Below are positions 45,936 through 57,780 of a stretch of 64,000 bases of DNA, one piece after another. Source of the DNA: Salvia splendens (Eukaryota > Streptophyta > Magnoliopsida > Lamiales > Lamiaceae); contig NC_056049.1 in assembly GCF_004379255.2 (NCBI RefSeq), positions 14,244,063 to 14,308,062 of the forward strand, in the 5' to 3' direction. Numbering within the stretch: position 1 is the first letter of the stretch; each line of letters starts with the position of its first letter. The position numbers and the translations under genes were made by a program. The notes beneath the pieces were generated by a model. That model was not told the DNA's origin. It did not search any database and saw only the letters and a program-made list of their open reading frames with translations.

Positions 45936-46229
45936 GTGGTTTCAAGATGACAACCGTGAAATCTCGGAGGTAGAGAGAGACGCTCTCCCTTCTCTCAAAA
46001 ATAACTCCCTATTGCATCGCCGGAAAACACCCACCCATCCCTCACGTCGCCACCCGCCCCTCCACCCTCACCACCCTGTCGGCCACCCCCCAATCCCACT
46101 CCGCCTGTCACCCCCCGGCCCATCCCCGACGAAAGCCACTTCAACGTCGGACTTGGCTCGCGGCTCCCGTCAACCTCTACTCCACGTCTTGGCTATACCT
46201 TGCCGAAGCCCGCCCGGCTGGCCGAAACA
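45936..46229 (+). promoter_or_regulatory. 5' UTR of the full-length LINE
   Basis: Hairpin 1 (GAGAGA, loop with CGCTCTCCC, TCTCTC) lies about 35 bases from the insertion junction. A C-rich leader follows. Hairpin 2 of the ORF1-only class is not seen here. The ~35 bases upstream of the hairpin (from GTGGTTTCAAGATG) are not matched in the other LINE leaders and may be extra nucleotides added at insertion. Confidence 0.6.
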
Positions 46230-49200
46230 ATGGGGCAAACCGCCGGACCCCGACGAAAAGAGAGACACTCCGGCCCTAAATCCGGATCATTTGCCTGACA
46301 TTGTTCCCGGGGATGAGGAAGCTCGGGTCCTCTCCGATCAGCAAATGGTCTTCCGAGCTGGTGAGGCCGCTTCCCTTCAACGTCCGACCAAATCCATGGA
46401 ACTAAAAATGGCTAAAGCAAAGCTCAAAGCCCGGAAAAGTACGCCGGCGCCTCCTACCAAAGGCAATGGTCGTAAGAGATTTGTCCCGTCTCCGATGCCC
46501 GAGGACAAGCAACTAAGGAAGAAGATAGACTTCGGTGAGGAGGAAGGACCTTCGGCCGGTAGTTCCAAATGCAAAGGATCCCTGTTCCCGGCGACTCCGT
46601 CCCTCGACTTGGGGGTCTCTTTCAGGTTGGAGGACCCCGACTTGCCTCATAAGAAGGAAGAGGAAGTGGAGCATTGGAATGAATGTGAAGAAGAGTTCGA
46701 TGCCCCCAACGGTAGAACCGTGCCGGAAGGAGGCGGCTCGCCGGAAACTGCTGCTCCCGCCGTCGAGTTTATGACCGTTTCCGGTGAAGTCCCCTCCCTC
46801 CACAATCCCCAGCCAAGACTTGCTAGGTCACGTGAAGCACAAGCTGCCCCATGTGCTGTCCTTGCCCCATTGGAAAGTGGAAAAGCAAACCTACCTAATC
46901 TGGAGGCTGGGACAAAAGTTGACTTTGAAAGCACTAATCCACCTTTCCTAACTAAGCCATCAGGTACAAAAGCAAACTTGCCTAAAATGATAGCAAGTAC
47001 AAAAGCCCCCCTTGAAAGTGCCCCCCCCCTTTCCCCTCTAACATGGCACGAGTTGCATCGTTTGGATCCCCACCAAGGAACCCAAAACTAGATGAGATCC
47101 TTCATCTTGCAGCGTTGGACTCGGTGGAAACGCTCGATGCAGCGGCGGCGCAGCCTCTCCGTGCCGGAAACCTACCGACGGCCAGTCACAAACCACCGGA
47201 GTTCCCCCAAAACTCTTCGGGATGCATGCAAAGTGTCACACACACACCTTGGAATGGGAGTGGGGCATCTCTTGAGGACTTCCCCCCTCTCGAACGAGGA
47301 CGAACTAGCAAGATCCGAGCTACGTTTGAGGCCAGCCCGGAACATTATTGTGTGGAGCTCGGCCAGCCGCGACCTAAGGCGAACCCTAACGCCAACCGAG
47401 AAAAGCTTATTATCGAGACAACGAACAAGGCCACGCCTAGTGCCGAGATGGGCGTATTGACAAGAGAAACACCAACACCCAACGATACGCCAATGGATGA
47501 TGCCGAGAAGATCCACACCGAGAATGAAGAGGCCGAGAAGGTCCACACCGAGAAAGGAAAAGCCGAACTGCCGAGAATGGAAAAGCCGAGAAGGGTACAC
47601 AACGACAACGATGGTGCCGAGAAGATCCACACCGAGAATGGAAAAGCCGAACACAACAACCCGAAGAGAAAAGGAAATACACCTAAGCCCTCGGCGAATG
47701 CCGCAACACAAGGGCCAAATGAAGTTACTCAACATGGGGGGGTAGAAGCTACCCCGGGGACCTCGGCGTGGCCGAAATCGATGGCGGACTTGCTTAAGGG
47801 TACTCCGTCGGGCTCGGCGAGTAACACGCTACATGGCGGGGGTGAAGGCACCTCAAGCCACCCCGGCCGGCCGAAAACGATGGCGGACATGCTTAAAGGC
47901 TCGACTGACCCTAACGGCCCTCAAGCCTTTGAGCCGGATAAGCTTCAGAACATTGGATTTGCTTCAGTGTCCGACGGCATCCCGGCCATCTACTTCTCCG
48001 GAGCGGAAACTCAAAAGCTTGCTGAGAGCATGGGACACGCCATTGTGGGTAAGTTCTCTCACTCTATCCCTACCGGACTGCAAATCCAAAAGACTCTCGA
48101 TAATATTAAACTCCGGTGTGGATTCAGTTGGAAGTACATTAATGCTAAACATATTCTCATTCAATGCGAGGACTTGGCGGACTATGCCCGAATCCTTGGA
48201 GGCCCAAGGGGTACGCCCGTATGGCTCATTGACCGTCACCCGATGAGGGTCTTCAAATGGTCCCCGGACTTTGATGCATACTGCGAGTCCCCCATTGCGG
48301 CAATTTGGTGCAACCTAATTGGCCTCCCCATTCATCTTTTCGACCAATCCGCCTTATTCGCCATCGGCAAGCTTCTCGGCACTCCAATACAGATTGATCG
48401 AGCCACGGCAAACAAGACTCGGCTTTCATTTGCCCGAATTTGCGTCGAGATAGACATCACAAAATCGCCTACCGAAGAGATAATCCTTGACCTTGGTGGG
48501 CGAGAAACAGTGCAGCGGGTCCGATGGGACAAGATACCATCATATTGTCAAGAATGTAAACACGTCGGCCATGCAAGTGAGGTGTGCTATGCGACGGGCA
48601 AGAAGGAACGGCCGCCAAAGAGAAACTACCACAACGGCCCGCCTAAACAGTCACAACCCGAGAGACAAACCGAGAAGGGGAGGCAAGATACGGGGAAGAA
48701 TGCCCCCAGCTCCAATGAATGGAAACGTTATGGGAAGAAGCAAGGCAAGGCCGGTGATCGACCAAACAATAACAAAACAAATGGGGAGGATATCGGTGGT
48801 ACTTCCTGGGAGGGACCGAACTCGAAAATGCCGGGCTCAAGGCCGGACTCTAAAATGCCGGACTCTGCTTTGGGGAGCGGACCGAGCTCCGGAACTCAAA
48901 ATGCCGGGCTCAAGGCCGGGACCGAGGTTGGGAAGTCCCCACCGAATCGGGGGAACCCATTGCATCCCACCTCCGAACCACCATCACCACGTGGGAACAT
49001 GGACGTGGAGTGGGGCTCCCCTAATGCGAGGCGCTCGGTCTCACCAGCTCGTCGAGGGAATCCGAGAGGAGGCGCGCGCCATGCCTTGACAAGGGGGCGT
49101 GGGTTCTTCTCGGCAAAGAACCACATGAGTACTAACCAATATTACTCTCTCATGGCGAATGGAGAATTTGATGTTGAGAATTGTGGGGATGCGGACGAAG

Positions 49201-49349
49201 ACCCCATGGAGTTGCACATGGGGGTCGAGAGGTTAGGAGGCAACAGTTCGGCCGACGATGCCGAGGAGGTCGCCCCGAACAAAGAGCAACACCGCACTGA
49301 CTACCAAGGAGGGCCTTCAGCCTCTTTGGGTACGCACCCTTCCTGTTAA
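46230..49349 (+). CDS. LINE ORF1 protein (DUF4283, CX2CX4HX4C zinc knuckle)
   Basis: This is the RNA-binding ORF1 protein. The likely start is the ATG at 46230, by homology with 33051 of the other contig. An N-terminal basic region (MAKAKLKARKSTPAPPTKG) and Ser/Pro/Glu-rich linker precede a long open part from 47043. That part has DUF4283 at roughly its codons 310-470 (GHAIVGKFSHS, KYINAKHILIQCE, HPMRVFKWSPDFDAYCES, RLSFARICVEIDI) and the knuckle CQECKHVGHASEVC at codons 502-515. The C-terminus has NHMSTNQYYSLMA. Two apparent frame changes (near 46232 and 47060) are in homopolymers and are read differently by the overlapping contig, so they may be consensus errors. The stop TAA (49347-49349) overlaps the ORF2 ATG by one base. 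Confidence 0.85.
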
Positions 49350-49354
49350 TGATG
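49347..49354 (+). promoter_or_regulatory. ORF1 stop / ORF2 start overlap (TAATGATG)
   Basis: The ORF1 stop TAA and the ORF2 ATG share an A, with a second in-frame ATG directly after. A UAAUG overlap of this sort couples ORF2 translation to ORF1 termination in the silkworm LINE SART1. Coupling here is inferred by analogy. Confidence 0.6.
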
Positions 49355-52300
49355 TCGTACAATTTCATGTTTTGGAACGTGAGGGGGATTGCGAATGCGC
49401 CCACTCAAAACGTTCTAAAAAGACTTATTGATTGTCATAATGTTTTATTTCTTGCAATAATGGAACCGCTCACACACCCGGACCCGGACCGATTCTCTAA
49501 GGCCTTGGGGCTGCCCTTCATTGGTTCGAACACGAACGGGAAGATTTGGATGTTTGCGGCAGAGGGGTCCACTTTTGATATTGAGAATGACTCGGAACAA
49601 ATCCTTCACGGTTACCTCAAGTCCCACCGCCTTGCTAGGCCGGTGGCCATTTCAGCCGTGTACGCCAAATGTACAAGGGCTGAACGACATCAATTATGGG
49701 ACAAGATGAGAGAGATTGCCGGGCCTCTCGAGGGAACACCTTGGATCATCGGTGGCGATTTCAACACCATTCTATCACACCAAGACAGAGTCGGAAGTGA
49801 TACTAACCGGCAAGCCGAGATGGTTGATTTTGCGGAGGCAACGGAAGACTGTAGGCTGCTTGATCCTGGTTTTGATGGAGCGGCATTCACTTGGGCCAAG
49901 AATGGCCTCTTTGAAAGGTTGGATAGAGTGCTTGTCAGTGAGGATTGGACTAAGACCTTCGAGGCTACTCGGGTTACGAATCTCCCCCGGGTTGCCTCGG
50001 ACCATGGACCAATTCTTGTCAGGTGCACGAAGATGAACACATCCGCTGGAGCCAAGGCATTCAGGTTCCAGAACATGTGGATCCGACATGAAGGATTCAT
50101 GGCCGTAGTGCAAAAAGCATGGGAGGAACCCACGGGGGCGGGTGGAATCCTAAACATTCAAATCAAGCAGGCCAGAGTTAAAAAGGCCCTTAAGGAGTGG
50201 AACAAAGAGGTCTTTGGGAACATCCATGCTAATCTAAAGGAAAAGGAGGAAGAAATTGCTCTGGCCCAATCTAGTTTCGAGGCAAGGCCGACTCCGGAGC
50301 ACAGGACAGCGATCAACAAACACATTGCCGAGTACATCCTTTTGCTGAGAATGGAAGAAGATTTTTGGCGACAGAAGGCAGCTTTGAGGTGGCTTGCCGA
50401 GGGAGACAAAAATACCCGGTTCTATCAAAGCTGGGTGAAACAAAAGAGGGTCCGTCTCCGCATCCATTCAATTCGTGTCAATGGGCAGGAGCTCACCGAG
50501 GAAGCCGAGATTAAAAAGTCCGCAGTGGAGTTCTTCCAACAACTCCTTGCCCCCAACAATCCGACACTTGAAGACCCAGACCTCGACCTAATCCAGCAGG
50601 TCCACTCAGCCGAGCAGTTCGTTGACATCGCAGATGCTCCAAGTGCGGACGAGGTCAGGAGTGCCACCTTTTGCATTTCCGGAGATAGTGCACCCGGACC
50701 TGATGGCTTCTCGGCCACCTTCTATCAAGCCTGCTGGTCCATTGTGGGGCCGGAGGTAGTGGAAGCAATCAGACAGTTCTTCAGAGGGGCCTTCCTGCCA
50801 AGGAGCATCACGGCCACAAGCATTGTCCTTATCCCAAAGAAGGCATCGCCGGAGTCATGGACCGACTACCGACCCATTAGTCTCTGCAATGTTTTAAACA
50901 AGATCATTACCAAGGTACTCACCTCTCGACTCTCTCCTTTCCTCCCACAGGTCATCTCCCCAAACCAAAGTGGTTTTGTCAAAGGTCGGCTCCTTAACGA
51001 CAACGCACTTCTGGCTCAAGAAATGTTCCATGAGCTTGCTAGATGCTCCCCAGCGCCTAATGTGGCAGTAAAGATTGACATGGCTAAAGCCTATGATAGG
51101 GTCCAATGGCCCTTCCTCTTCAAAGTTTTACGCCGTATGGGATTCCCGGATTCATGGATTTCACTTATGGAGAGGTGTATTGGGTATTGCTGGTTCTCGG
51201 TCCTTGTTAACGGGGCACCCGCGGGCTTCTTTAGATCAACTCGTGGACTTCGGCAAGGAGATCCGATCTCCCCCGCTCTGTTCGTGATCGCTGCGGAATA
51301 CCTGTCCCGAGCATTAGATAAGCTCATCCTCGGCCAAAAGGACATGACGTACAAAGCCTCCCGGAGATGCATGGAGATCAGCCATCTAGCCTATGCGGAC
51401 GACATTATCATCTTCACCCAAGCGGCGGCAAATCCTATGCGCCGGCTAAGAGCTTGTCTTGAAAAGTATGAAAGAGTCTCCGGCCAACAAGTCAGCCTTG
51501 CTAAGAGTAATTTCTATATTGCCGAGGCCCATGAGCATTGGGCAAACTCGATCCAGGTGGAAGGGGGCTTCACTAGAGGGGTTTTCCCTTTCCTCTACCT
51601 CGGAGTACCCATCTATCGTGGTGTCAAACGCACGGACATGTTCCTCTTTCTACGAGAAAAGATTGCAAGAAGGATCTCAGGATGGGCACACCGTCACCTA
51701 TCCTTTGGAGGAAGGCTTACGTTGATTAAGAGCACCCTTGAAGCGATCCCCTTACACATCTTCCAAGCCGTCGAGCCCACGGCCGGTACCCTTAAGCAAC
51801 TTGATCAACAAATGGCCCGATTCTTTTGGGGGTCTACGAATGAGAAGAAGCGGACCCATTGGATTGGTTGGGAACAAATGTGTCGGCCCACTGATGAAGG
51901 AGGCCTTGGGATCCGGAAAACTATGGAGGTCCTCCGCGCCTTCAATATCAAACTTTGGTGGCGCTTTCGGGAGCAAAACTCCCTTTGGGAAAGATACATG
52001 ATGGCAAAATATTGCACCAACTCCACACCGCTCACCTTGAGACTGCCGAGCAGGAGTAGCCCTACGTGGAGAAGGCTCTCAAGAGCATGGCCCCTCGCAC
52101 AACCGCACATGAGATGGCTAGTGGGACAAGGGGACATCTACTTCTGGGATGACATTTGGCTTGGCAATAGCCCTCTGAGGGAATTTAGTCTTGATGATAG
52201 GGGAAGACCAACCACCCGGGTTTCGGAGTTCATTACTAATGGGGGTTGGGATGTGCCCAAGCTTCAGCTTCTTCACAATCAGGCCGGCCTCCCTCAGCAT

Positions 52301-53509
52301 GTTATCGATGGCATCATTAATACACCGATCCTCCATGATGAACAGGATATCCTGAGGTGGAACCTCTCTAAACATGGGGAATTCACGGTGGCTTCGACAT
52401 GGGACACACTTCGAGGGCGAAACCCGATCATCCAAGGTTTGGGGGACGTTTGGAAGGCAGGCCTCACCAACTCAATAGCCATCTTTATCTGGAGGCTTCT
52501 CTCCAATCGGGTGCCGGTTGACACGAAGCTTCAGTGGCGGGAGATTGAGCTAGCCTCTAAGTGCCAATGCTGCCCCCACCGACCGAATACCGAGTCCCTC
52601 CAACACCTCTTCATCCAGGGACATGGAGCTCGCAGAGTATGGAGTGAGTTTGACGGTTGGTTCACAGGCCCGTTCCCCCGCATCCATATCAATGATACAA
52701 TCCCTACGAGAATCGAAGTGTGGGCGCGAAGGTACCAACAGCCGAACAAGAAACATCTTAGCCGAGCCACTCCATACCTCATTCTGTGGTTTATCTGGTC
52801 GGAGAGAAACAGGAGTCGCCACCAAGGCACACAGTTTAAACCACAAAACGTGGTATGGCAGGTCCACATGTTCATTCGGAATGCTATGTCCAATGGAAGC
52901 TTGAAGCCGAAACATTGGAAGGGAGTTAAACTTGGAATCAACATTCCTCAAGCGGCGGCAATCAGGGCGCTACCCCTAGCCATGGCAATCAAATGGAACC
53001 CCCCGGACCAGCCGTGGATAAAGCTCAACACAGATGGCTCCTACAATGAAGCGAACGGTAGAACAGGGGCTGGAGGGATTATTCGAGACCACTTGGGTAA
53101 GATGCTCGTCGCCTTCAGCACACCCCTAGAAGCACACTCGGCGTTAGAGGCGGAGCTGTTGGCCATGCTCCACGGGCTAAATATAGCCAAAGAACTCGCC
53201 CTACCAATCTGGATTGAGTCCGATGCAGAGCAAGCAATCAAATTGGTCAATGGGACAGGATGGGGCCCGGCACTCGCCCGGCAAGCGGTGGCGCAACTAA
53301 CCCTTCATAAACGCCAACTCAAATTCCGAGCCACCTTCATACACAGGGAGGGGAACAAAGCGGCGGATTTCCTTGCGAAAATGGGGCTAGTCCAAGACAG
53401 TGGTCTACGAATGCACTACAACTCAGCACCGAGAGAACTGTTGGACTTGGTTAGATTGGACGAGATGGGAGTGTCGCACATCCGATACCTTGACGGGAAC
53501 GGGCATTAA
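49349..53509 (+). CDS. LINE ORF2: endonuclease, reverse transcriptase, zf-RVT, RNase H
   Basis: A single open frame of 1386 codons for the target-primed reverse transcription enzyme. The endonuclease keeps Asn10 (FWNVRG), Glu39 (IMEPLT), Asp137/Asn139 (GGDFNTI) and Ser217-Asp218-His219 (ASDHGP). The RT has [55 protein letters not shown] and the catalytic YADD at 682-685. The zf-RVT has Cys1072, Cys1074-1075 and His1086 (KCQCCPH...QHLFIQG). The RNase H keeps Asp1229, Glu1269, Asp1292, His1332 and Asp1340. All the catalytic residues I looked for are present, so it may be active. The second ATG (49352) is an alternative start. Translation probably depends on ribosomes terminating at ORF1 (TAATG overlap). 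Confidence 0.95.
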   Translation: MMSYNFMFWNVRGIANAPTQNVLKRLIDCHNVLFLAIMEPLTHPDPDRFSKALGLPFIGSNTNGKIWMFAAEGSTFDIENDSEQILHGYLKSHRLARPVAISAVYAKCTRAERHQLWDKMREIAGPLEGTPWIIGGDFNTILSHQDRVGSDTNRQAEMVDFAEATEDCRLLDPGFDGAAFTWAKNGLFERLDRVLVSEDWTKTFEATRVTNLPRVASDHGPILVRCTKMNTSAGAKAFRFQNMWIRHEGFMAVVQKAWEEPTGAGGILNIQIKQARVKKALKEWNKEVFGNIHANLKEKEEEIALAQSSFEARPTPEHRTAINKHIAEYILLLRMEEDFWRQKAALRWLAEGDKNTRFYQSWVKQKRVRLRIHSIRVNGQELTEEAEIKKSAVEFFQQLLAPNNPTLEDPDLDLIQQVHSAEQFVDIADAPSADEVRSATFCISGDSAPGPDGFSATFYQACWSIVGPEVVEAIRQFFRGAFLPRSITATSIVLIPKKASPESWTDYRPISLCNVLNKIITKVLTSRLSPFLPQVISPNQSGFVKGRLLNDNALLAQEMFHELARCSPAPNVAVKIDMAKAYDRVQWPFLFKVLRRMGFPDSWISLMERCIGYCWFSVLVNGAPAGFFRSTRGLRQGDPISPALFVIAAEYLSRALDKLILGQKDMTYKASRRCMEISHLAYADDIIIFTQAAANPMRRLRACLEKYERVSGQQVSLAKSNFYIAEAHEHWANSIQVEGGFTRGVFPFLYLGVPIYRGVKRTDMFLFLREKIARRISGWAHRHLSFGGRLTLIKSTLEAIPLHIFQAVEPTAGTLKQLDQQMARFFWGSTNEKKRTHWIGWEQMCRPTDEGGLGIRKTMEVLRAFNIKLWWRFREQNSLWERYMMAKYCTNSTPLTLRLPSRSSPTWRRLSRAWPLAQPHMRWLVGQGDIYFWDDIWLGNSPLREFSLDDRGRPTTRVSEFITNGGWDVPKLQLLHNQAGLPQHVIDGIINTPILHDEQDILRWNLSKHGEFTVASTWDTLRGRNPIIQGLGDVWKAGLTNSIAIFIWRLLSNRVPVDTKLQWREIELASKCQCCPHRPNTESLQHLFIQGHGARRVWSEFDGWFTGPFPRIHINDTIPTRIEVWARRYQQPNKKHLSRATPYLILWFIWSERNRSRHQGTQFKPQNVVWQVHMFIRNAMSNGSLKPKHWKGVKLGINIPQAAAIRALPLAMAIKWNPPDQPWIKLNTDGSYNEANGRTGAGGIIRDHLGKMLVAFSTPLEAHSALEAELLAMLHGLNIAKELALPIWIESDAEQAIKLVNGTGWGPALARQAVAQLTLHKRQLKFRATFIHREGNKAADFLAKMGLVQDSGLRMHYNSAPRELLDLVRLDEMGVSHIRYLDGNGH

Positions 53510-53728
53510 AGTTGATAATGAGACGATGGGAGACAATAGTGACTAGCTTTTTGGTTAATTGTATTTTGGAAAAGAGTATGATGAGGTCCGAACCTTGTGG
53601 GATTGGACCGCATACTACTCTTGATTTGTTACGGCACACCACTTTTGGGTGTGGCCACGCCTTGTAATTACCGCCTTTGGAATTATAGGGATGAGGGACC
53701 CACGAACCCTCCACCGTAGAGGTGTTTG

Positions 53729-53769
<41 letters not shown>
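53510..53769 (+). promoter_or_regulatory. 3' UTR, terminal hairpin and poly(A) of the full-length LINE
   Basis: The 3' UTR is about 220 bp. ACCCTCCACC-GTAGA-GGTG can form a 4-bp stem, then GTTTGAT and 39 A residues. The same terminal string, with variation in the loop, ends the LINE at 12465 and, in modified form, the ORF1-only LINE at 6044. Confidence 0.7.
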
Positions 53770-53770
<1 letters not shown>

Positions 53771-53773
53771 CAA

Positions 53774-56700
53774 AAGGTAAGCATTCCTCCCAACTTTTCA
53801 AGTTCTTTTTAACTAAAGTTCGTAGTAATTGAGACAAAGTCCTATTAACTACTTCAGTTTGTCCATCAGTTTGTGGATGACAAGTAGTAGAAAACAAGAG
53901 TTTAGTTCCTAACTTATTCCACAACACTCGCCATAAATGACTCACAAATTTAGCATCTCGATCACTCACAATTGATCTAGGAACACCATGCAAACGGACA
54001 ATTTCTTTAAAGAACAAATCAGCGATATGAGATGCATCATCAGTTTTGTGACATGGAATAAAATGTGCCATTTTTGAAAACCTATCAACAACCACAAAAA
54101 CTGAATCTCTACCTCTTTTTGTTCTTGGCAAACCAACAACAAAGTCCATTGAAATATCCTCCCAAGGTGCACTAGGAATTGGTAACGGTTTGTACAAACC
54201 ATGTGGGTGTGATTTAGACTTGGCTTGCATGCAAGTTATGCATCTTTTACAAATTCTTTCAACATCCACACACATTTTAGGCCAAAAGAAATGTTCATGC
54301 AAAACATCCATTGTCTTATGGACTCCAAAATGCCCCATTAAACCACCACCATGTGCTTCACGCACAAGCAATTCACGCATAGAACCTTTAGGAATGCACA
54401 GTTTATTTTCTCTAAACAAATAGCCATCATGCCTATAGAACTTGTCAAATGCAGCATGCTCACAAGCTAAATAGATAGAAGAAAAGTCCGGGTCATTATC
54501 ATACATTTCCTTAATCAACTCAAAACCAAGCAACTTAGAACTCAAAGTAGTGATCAAAATGTACCTCCGAGATAATGCATCAGCCACAATATTTTCTTTT
54601 CCCTTTTTGTATTTGATTACATAGGGAAATGATTCAATGAATTCCACCCACTTAACATGTCTCTTGCTAAGCTTACCTTGACCTTTCAAGTACTTGAGAG
54701 ATTCATGATCCGTGTGAATTACAAACTCTCTAGGCCACAAGTAATGCTGCCATGTTTCCAAAGCTCTAACCAAAGCATATAACTCCTTGTCATACGTTGG
54801 ATAGTTCAATTGAGCTCCTTTCAACTTTTCGCTAAAGTACGCGATTGGCTTCCTATCCTGCAACAAAACAGCTCCTATGCCTACCCCAGATGCATCACAT
54901 TCAAGCTCAAACATGTTATCAAAGTTAGGCAAAGAAAGAATTGGTGCAGTTGTAAGTTTTTCTTTAAGGAGATTAAAAGCATGTTCTTGTTTTTCTCCCC
55001 AATAAAAACAAACATCCTTTTTCACAATTTCATTCAAAGGTGCAGCAATTGTACTAAAATCCTTGACAAACCTCCTATAAAAACTAGCAAGACCATGAAA
55101 ACTTCTAACTTGTGCTACATTTTGAGGAATTGGCCATTCTAAAATAGCTTTCACCTTCTCTTTTTCCATTTCAATCCCATTAGCACTTATAACAAAACCC
55201 AGAAAAACAACTTTATCCATGCAAAAAGAACACTTTTTGAGATTTGCATACAATGATTCTTTTCGTAAGGTATCCAAAACTGCACGCACATGGTTATGAT
55301 GCTCATTCACATTTTTGCTATAGACAAGAATATCATCAAAATAAACAACCACAAATTTTCCAATGAATTTTCTCAAAACATGGTGCATCAACCTCATGAA
55401 AGTACTTAGTGCATTAGTTAAACCAAAAGGCATTACTAACCACTCATATAGACCAAATTTTGTTTTAAAGGCTGTTTTCCATTCGTCTCCTTCTCTAATT
55501 CGAATTTGATGATAACCACTTTTCAAATCGATCTTACTAAACACAACAGAACCATGCAATTCATCAAGCATATCATCTAGCCTAGGAATAGGATAGCGAT
55601 ACTTTACCGTGATTTTGTTGATTGCTCGGCTGTCGATGCACATCCTCCATGATCCATCTTTCTTAGAAACAACAATTACCGGAACAGCACATGGACTCAT
55701 GCTCTCACGGATTTTTCCATTGTCCAACAACTCTTGCACTTGCCTTTGAATTTCCTTAGTCTCTTCGGGATTGGCTCTATAGGCTGGTCGATTTGGTAGA
55801 ACTGCCCCGGGAATAAGGTCAATTTGGTGTTCAATACCTCTTAATGGCGGTAATCCACTTGATTCTTCCACGGGAAAAACATCTTCGAATTCCTGTAAAA
55901 GAGACACAAAAGCACTTGGCAAAGAAGTGGTTAATTCGTTAGTGGTAAACAAAGACTGTTTGTACACTAAGATGAAAACACTCTTTTTTTCAACTATTGC
56001 ACTCTTTATTTCTCTTGCTCCCACATAAAAGTTCTTTTTTTCATTCGGACTCTTTTCACTTGACTCTTTTTCAATGCCCTCACCTTTTTTCCTCTCATTC
56101 TTACTTTTCTCTCGACTCTTTTTTTCACTCGACTCTTTTTCAATGCTCTCACTTCTTTTCCTCTCAACCTCACGAGCTCTCCTTGCTTGTGACAATTTCT
56201 GTTGGTCCTCTTGAACTTGTTGAGGTGTTAAAGACACAAGCATAATAGACTTGTTGTTGTGCTTGAAGGTGTAGTGGTTGTGAAATCCATCATAAGTCAC
56301 TCTACGATCAAACTGCCATGGCCTCCCCAAAAGAATGTGACTAGCATGCATTGGCACAACATCGCAAAGAACATCATCTTTATAATTGCCAATTGAAAAC
56401 GAAATTAGAACTCGCTTAGTCACTCGAATTTCTCCACATTCATTAAGCCATTGTAGCTTGTACGGATTAGGATGTTTTTCCGTTGTTAAGCTCAAATTTT
56501 CCACCATTTCAGAACTTGCAACGTTTGCACAACTACCACCATCAATAATCATTATGCAAAGTTTACCTTGGACCAAACACCTTGTGTGGAAGATGTTCTC
56601 CCTTTGCTGATCATCGTTTCTGTTTTGCATGTTTAGAGCCCTTCGAACCACCAAAAGTTCTCCATGTTCTGGTTCAATCTCCTCCAATTGTTTATCCTCC

Positions 56701-56960
56701 TCCTCCTCATCATCATCTTCACGTTCACTTTCAGATTCTATCTCTCCATTTGGCTTCAAAATCATCACCCTTTTGTTTGGACATTGAGATGCAATGTGTC
56801 CAACACCTTGACAACGAAAACATTTGATATCTCTATTTCGAGTAGAAGTAGAAGTAGAAATACCTTTACCCTTCTCAAATTCTTTGGACTTGGATGTCGA
56901 CGCCTCATTTTGGGGTTTAGAACCTGCCCCAAAATTGGGTTTGGTTGAAGTCCACTCTTT
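53774..56960 (-). pseudogene. Gypsy gag end and pol: protease, RT, RNase H, integrase (interrupted)
   Basis: The frame is open from the gag knuckle ([14 protein letters not shown], near 56815-56770) to the LINE insertion at 53774. Protease: [16 protein letters not shown] (Asp about 76 codons after the VMILKPNG point). [18 protein letters not shown] and the catalytic YFDDILVYS at 55320-55346. RNase [36 protein letters not shown]. Integrase: HHCC zinc region ([28 protein letters not shown]) and core [35 protein letters not shown]. The protein order, with integrase after RNase H, is the Ty3/gypsy order. It is broken by the LINE inserted at LPFA; the rest lies at 45757-45935. Confidence 0.95.
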
Positions 56961-57780
56961 TGTCCTTGAAGAATGAGAACTTGTTGAAAAATTCTTTTGG
57001 ATTGTTCCCGAAGTTCTTCAATTGTCCCTCCACCTTCATGGCCATATGAACCATGTCCTCCAACTCCACATAGTGTTGAAGCTCCACAATGTTTGCAATC
57101 TCCCTATTCAGCCCACATAAGAATCGAGCCATAGTTGCTTCTCTATCTTCTTCAACATTTGCCCTAATCATGGCAATCTCCATGTCTTTGTAGTACTCAT
57201 CAACAGATTTAGTACCTTGTTTCATAGATTGTAATTTTTGATACAATTCACGAAAATAATGAGAAGGTACAAATCTCTTACGCATTATGCTTTTCATTTC
57301 TTCCCAAGTCGAAACTGGTCTTCCTCCGTATCGCCTTGTACTGGTTGTCAATTGATCCCACCAAACTATAGCATAGTCAGTGAATTCAATAGCAGCAAGT
57401 CTAACCTTTTTCTCCTCGGAATAGTTGTGACATTCAAAGATGAGATCCACCTTTCTCTCCCACTCCAAATAAGCTTCGGGGTCACTCCTTCCTTGGAATG
57501 TTGGGATCTTCAGTTTGATGCTTCTCAAATCACCATCCACTTCATTTGTACGCCCTCTTCTACCGTTTCCACGTCTCTCATTTCGATGCCTATATGAAGC
57601 ATCATCTTCTCCTCCACTCTCTTCCTCCTCGTTATTATTTTCATTTGTTGCCTGAACTTCTAGCCTCTCCAACCGCCCTGAAACACTTTCCAGAATCCGT
57701 GCAAACCTTGCAAATTGTTGTTGCATGGCTTTCAACGTAGGATCAACTGGAATATGATCGTCAGTAGAATCCATCCTCAC
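56917..57780 (-). pseudogene. Gypsy gag N-terminal part
   Basis: An open frame of 287 codons starts MRMDSTDDHIPVDPT. An acidic and Arg-rich linker is followed by a Retrotrans_gag domain (LKIPTFQGRSDPEAYLEWER, AAIEFTDYAIVWWDQL, MRKRFVPSHYFREL) at about residues 90-230. [18 protein letters not shown] follows, the point where the array units enter gag. A frame change near 57020 separates it from the knuckle and pol frame; the array copies show the other frame here ([13 protein letters not shown]). Confidence 0.92.

Larger units (their letters stand above)
45936..53769 (+). mobile_element. Full-length autonomous L1-type LINE, about 7.8 kb
   Basis: It has a 5' UTR with hairpin 1 (45971-45996), ORF1 (about 46230-49349), ORF2 (49349-53509, fully open), a 3' UTR, a terminal CACC/GGTG hairpin and a 39-base poly(A) (53731-53769). 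It is inserted in the gypsy integrase. Flanking GCAA at 45932-45935 and 53770-53773 gives a short 4-bp target-site duplication, and removing the element restores an LPFAEFAYNR reading across the site. It is the youngest and least damaged element of the window. Confidence 0.93.

Noticed and set aside
53451..53773. Extension of the gypsy pol frame through a poly-Phe run into the LINE 3' UTR
   Set aside because: The Phe run is the LINE poly(A) read in reverse; the gypsy frame truly ends at the insertion point and continues at 45935.
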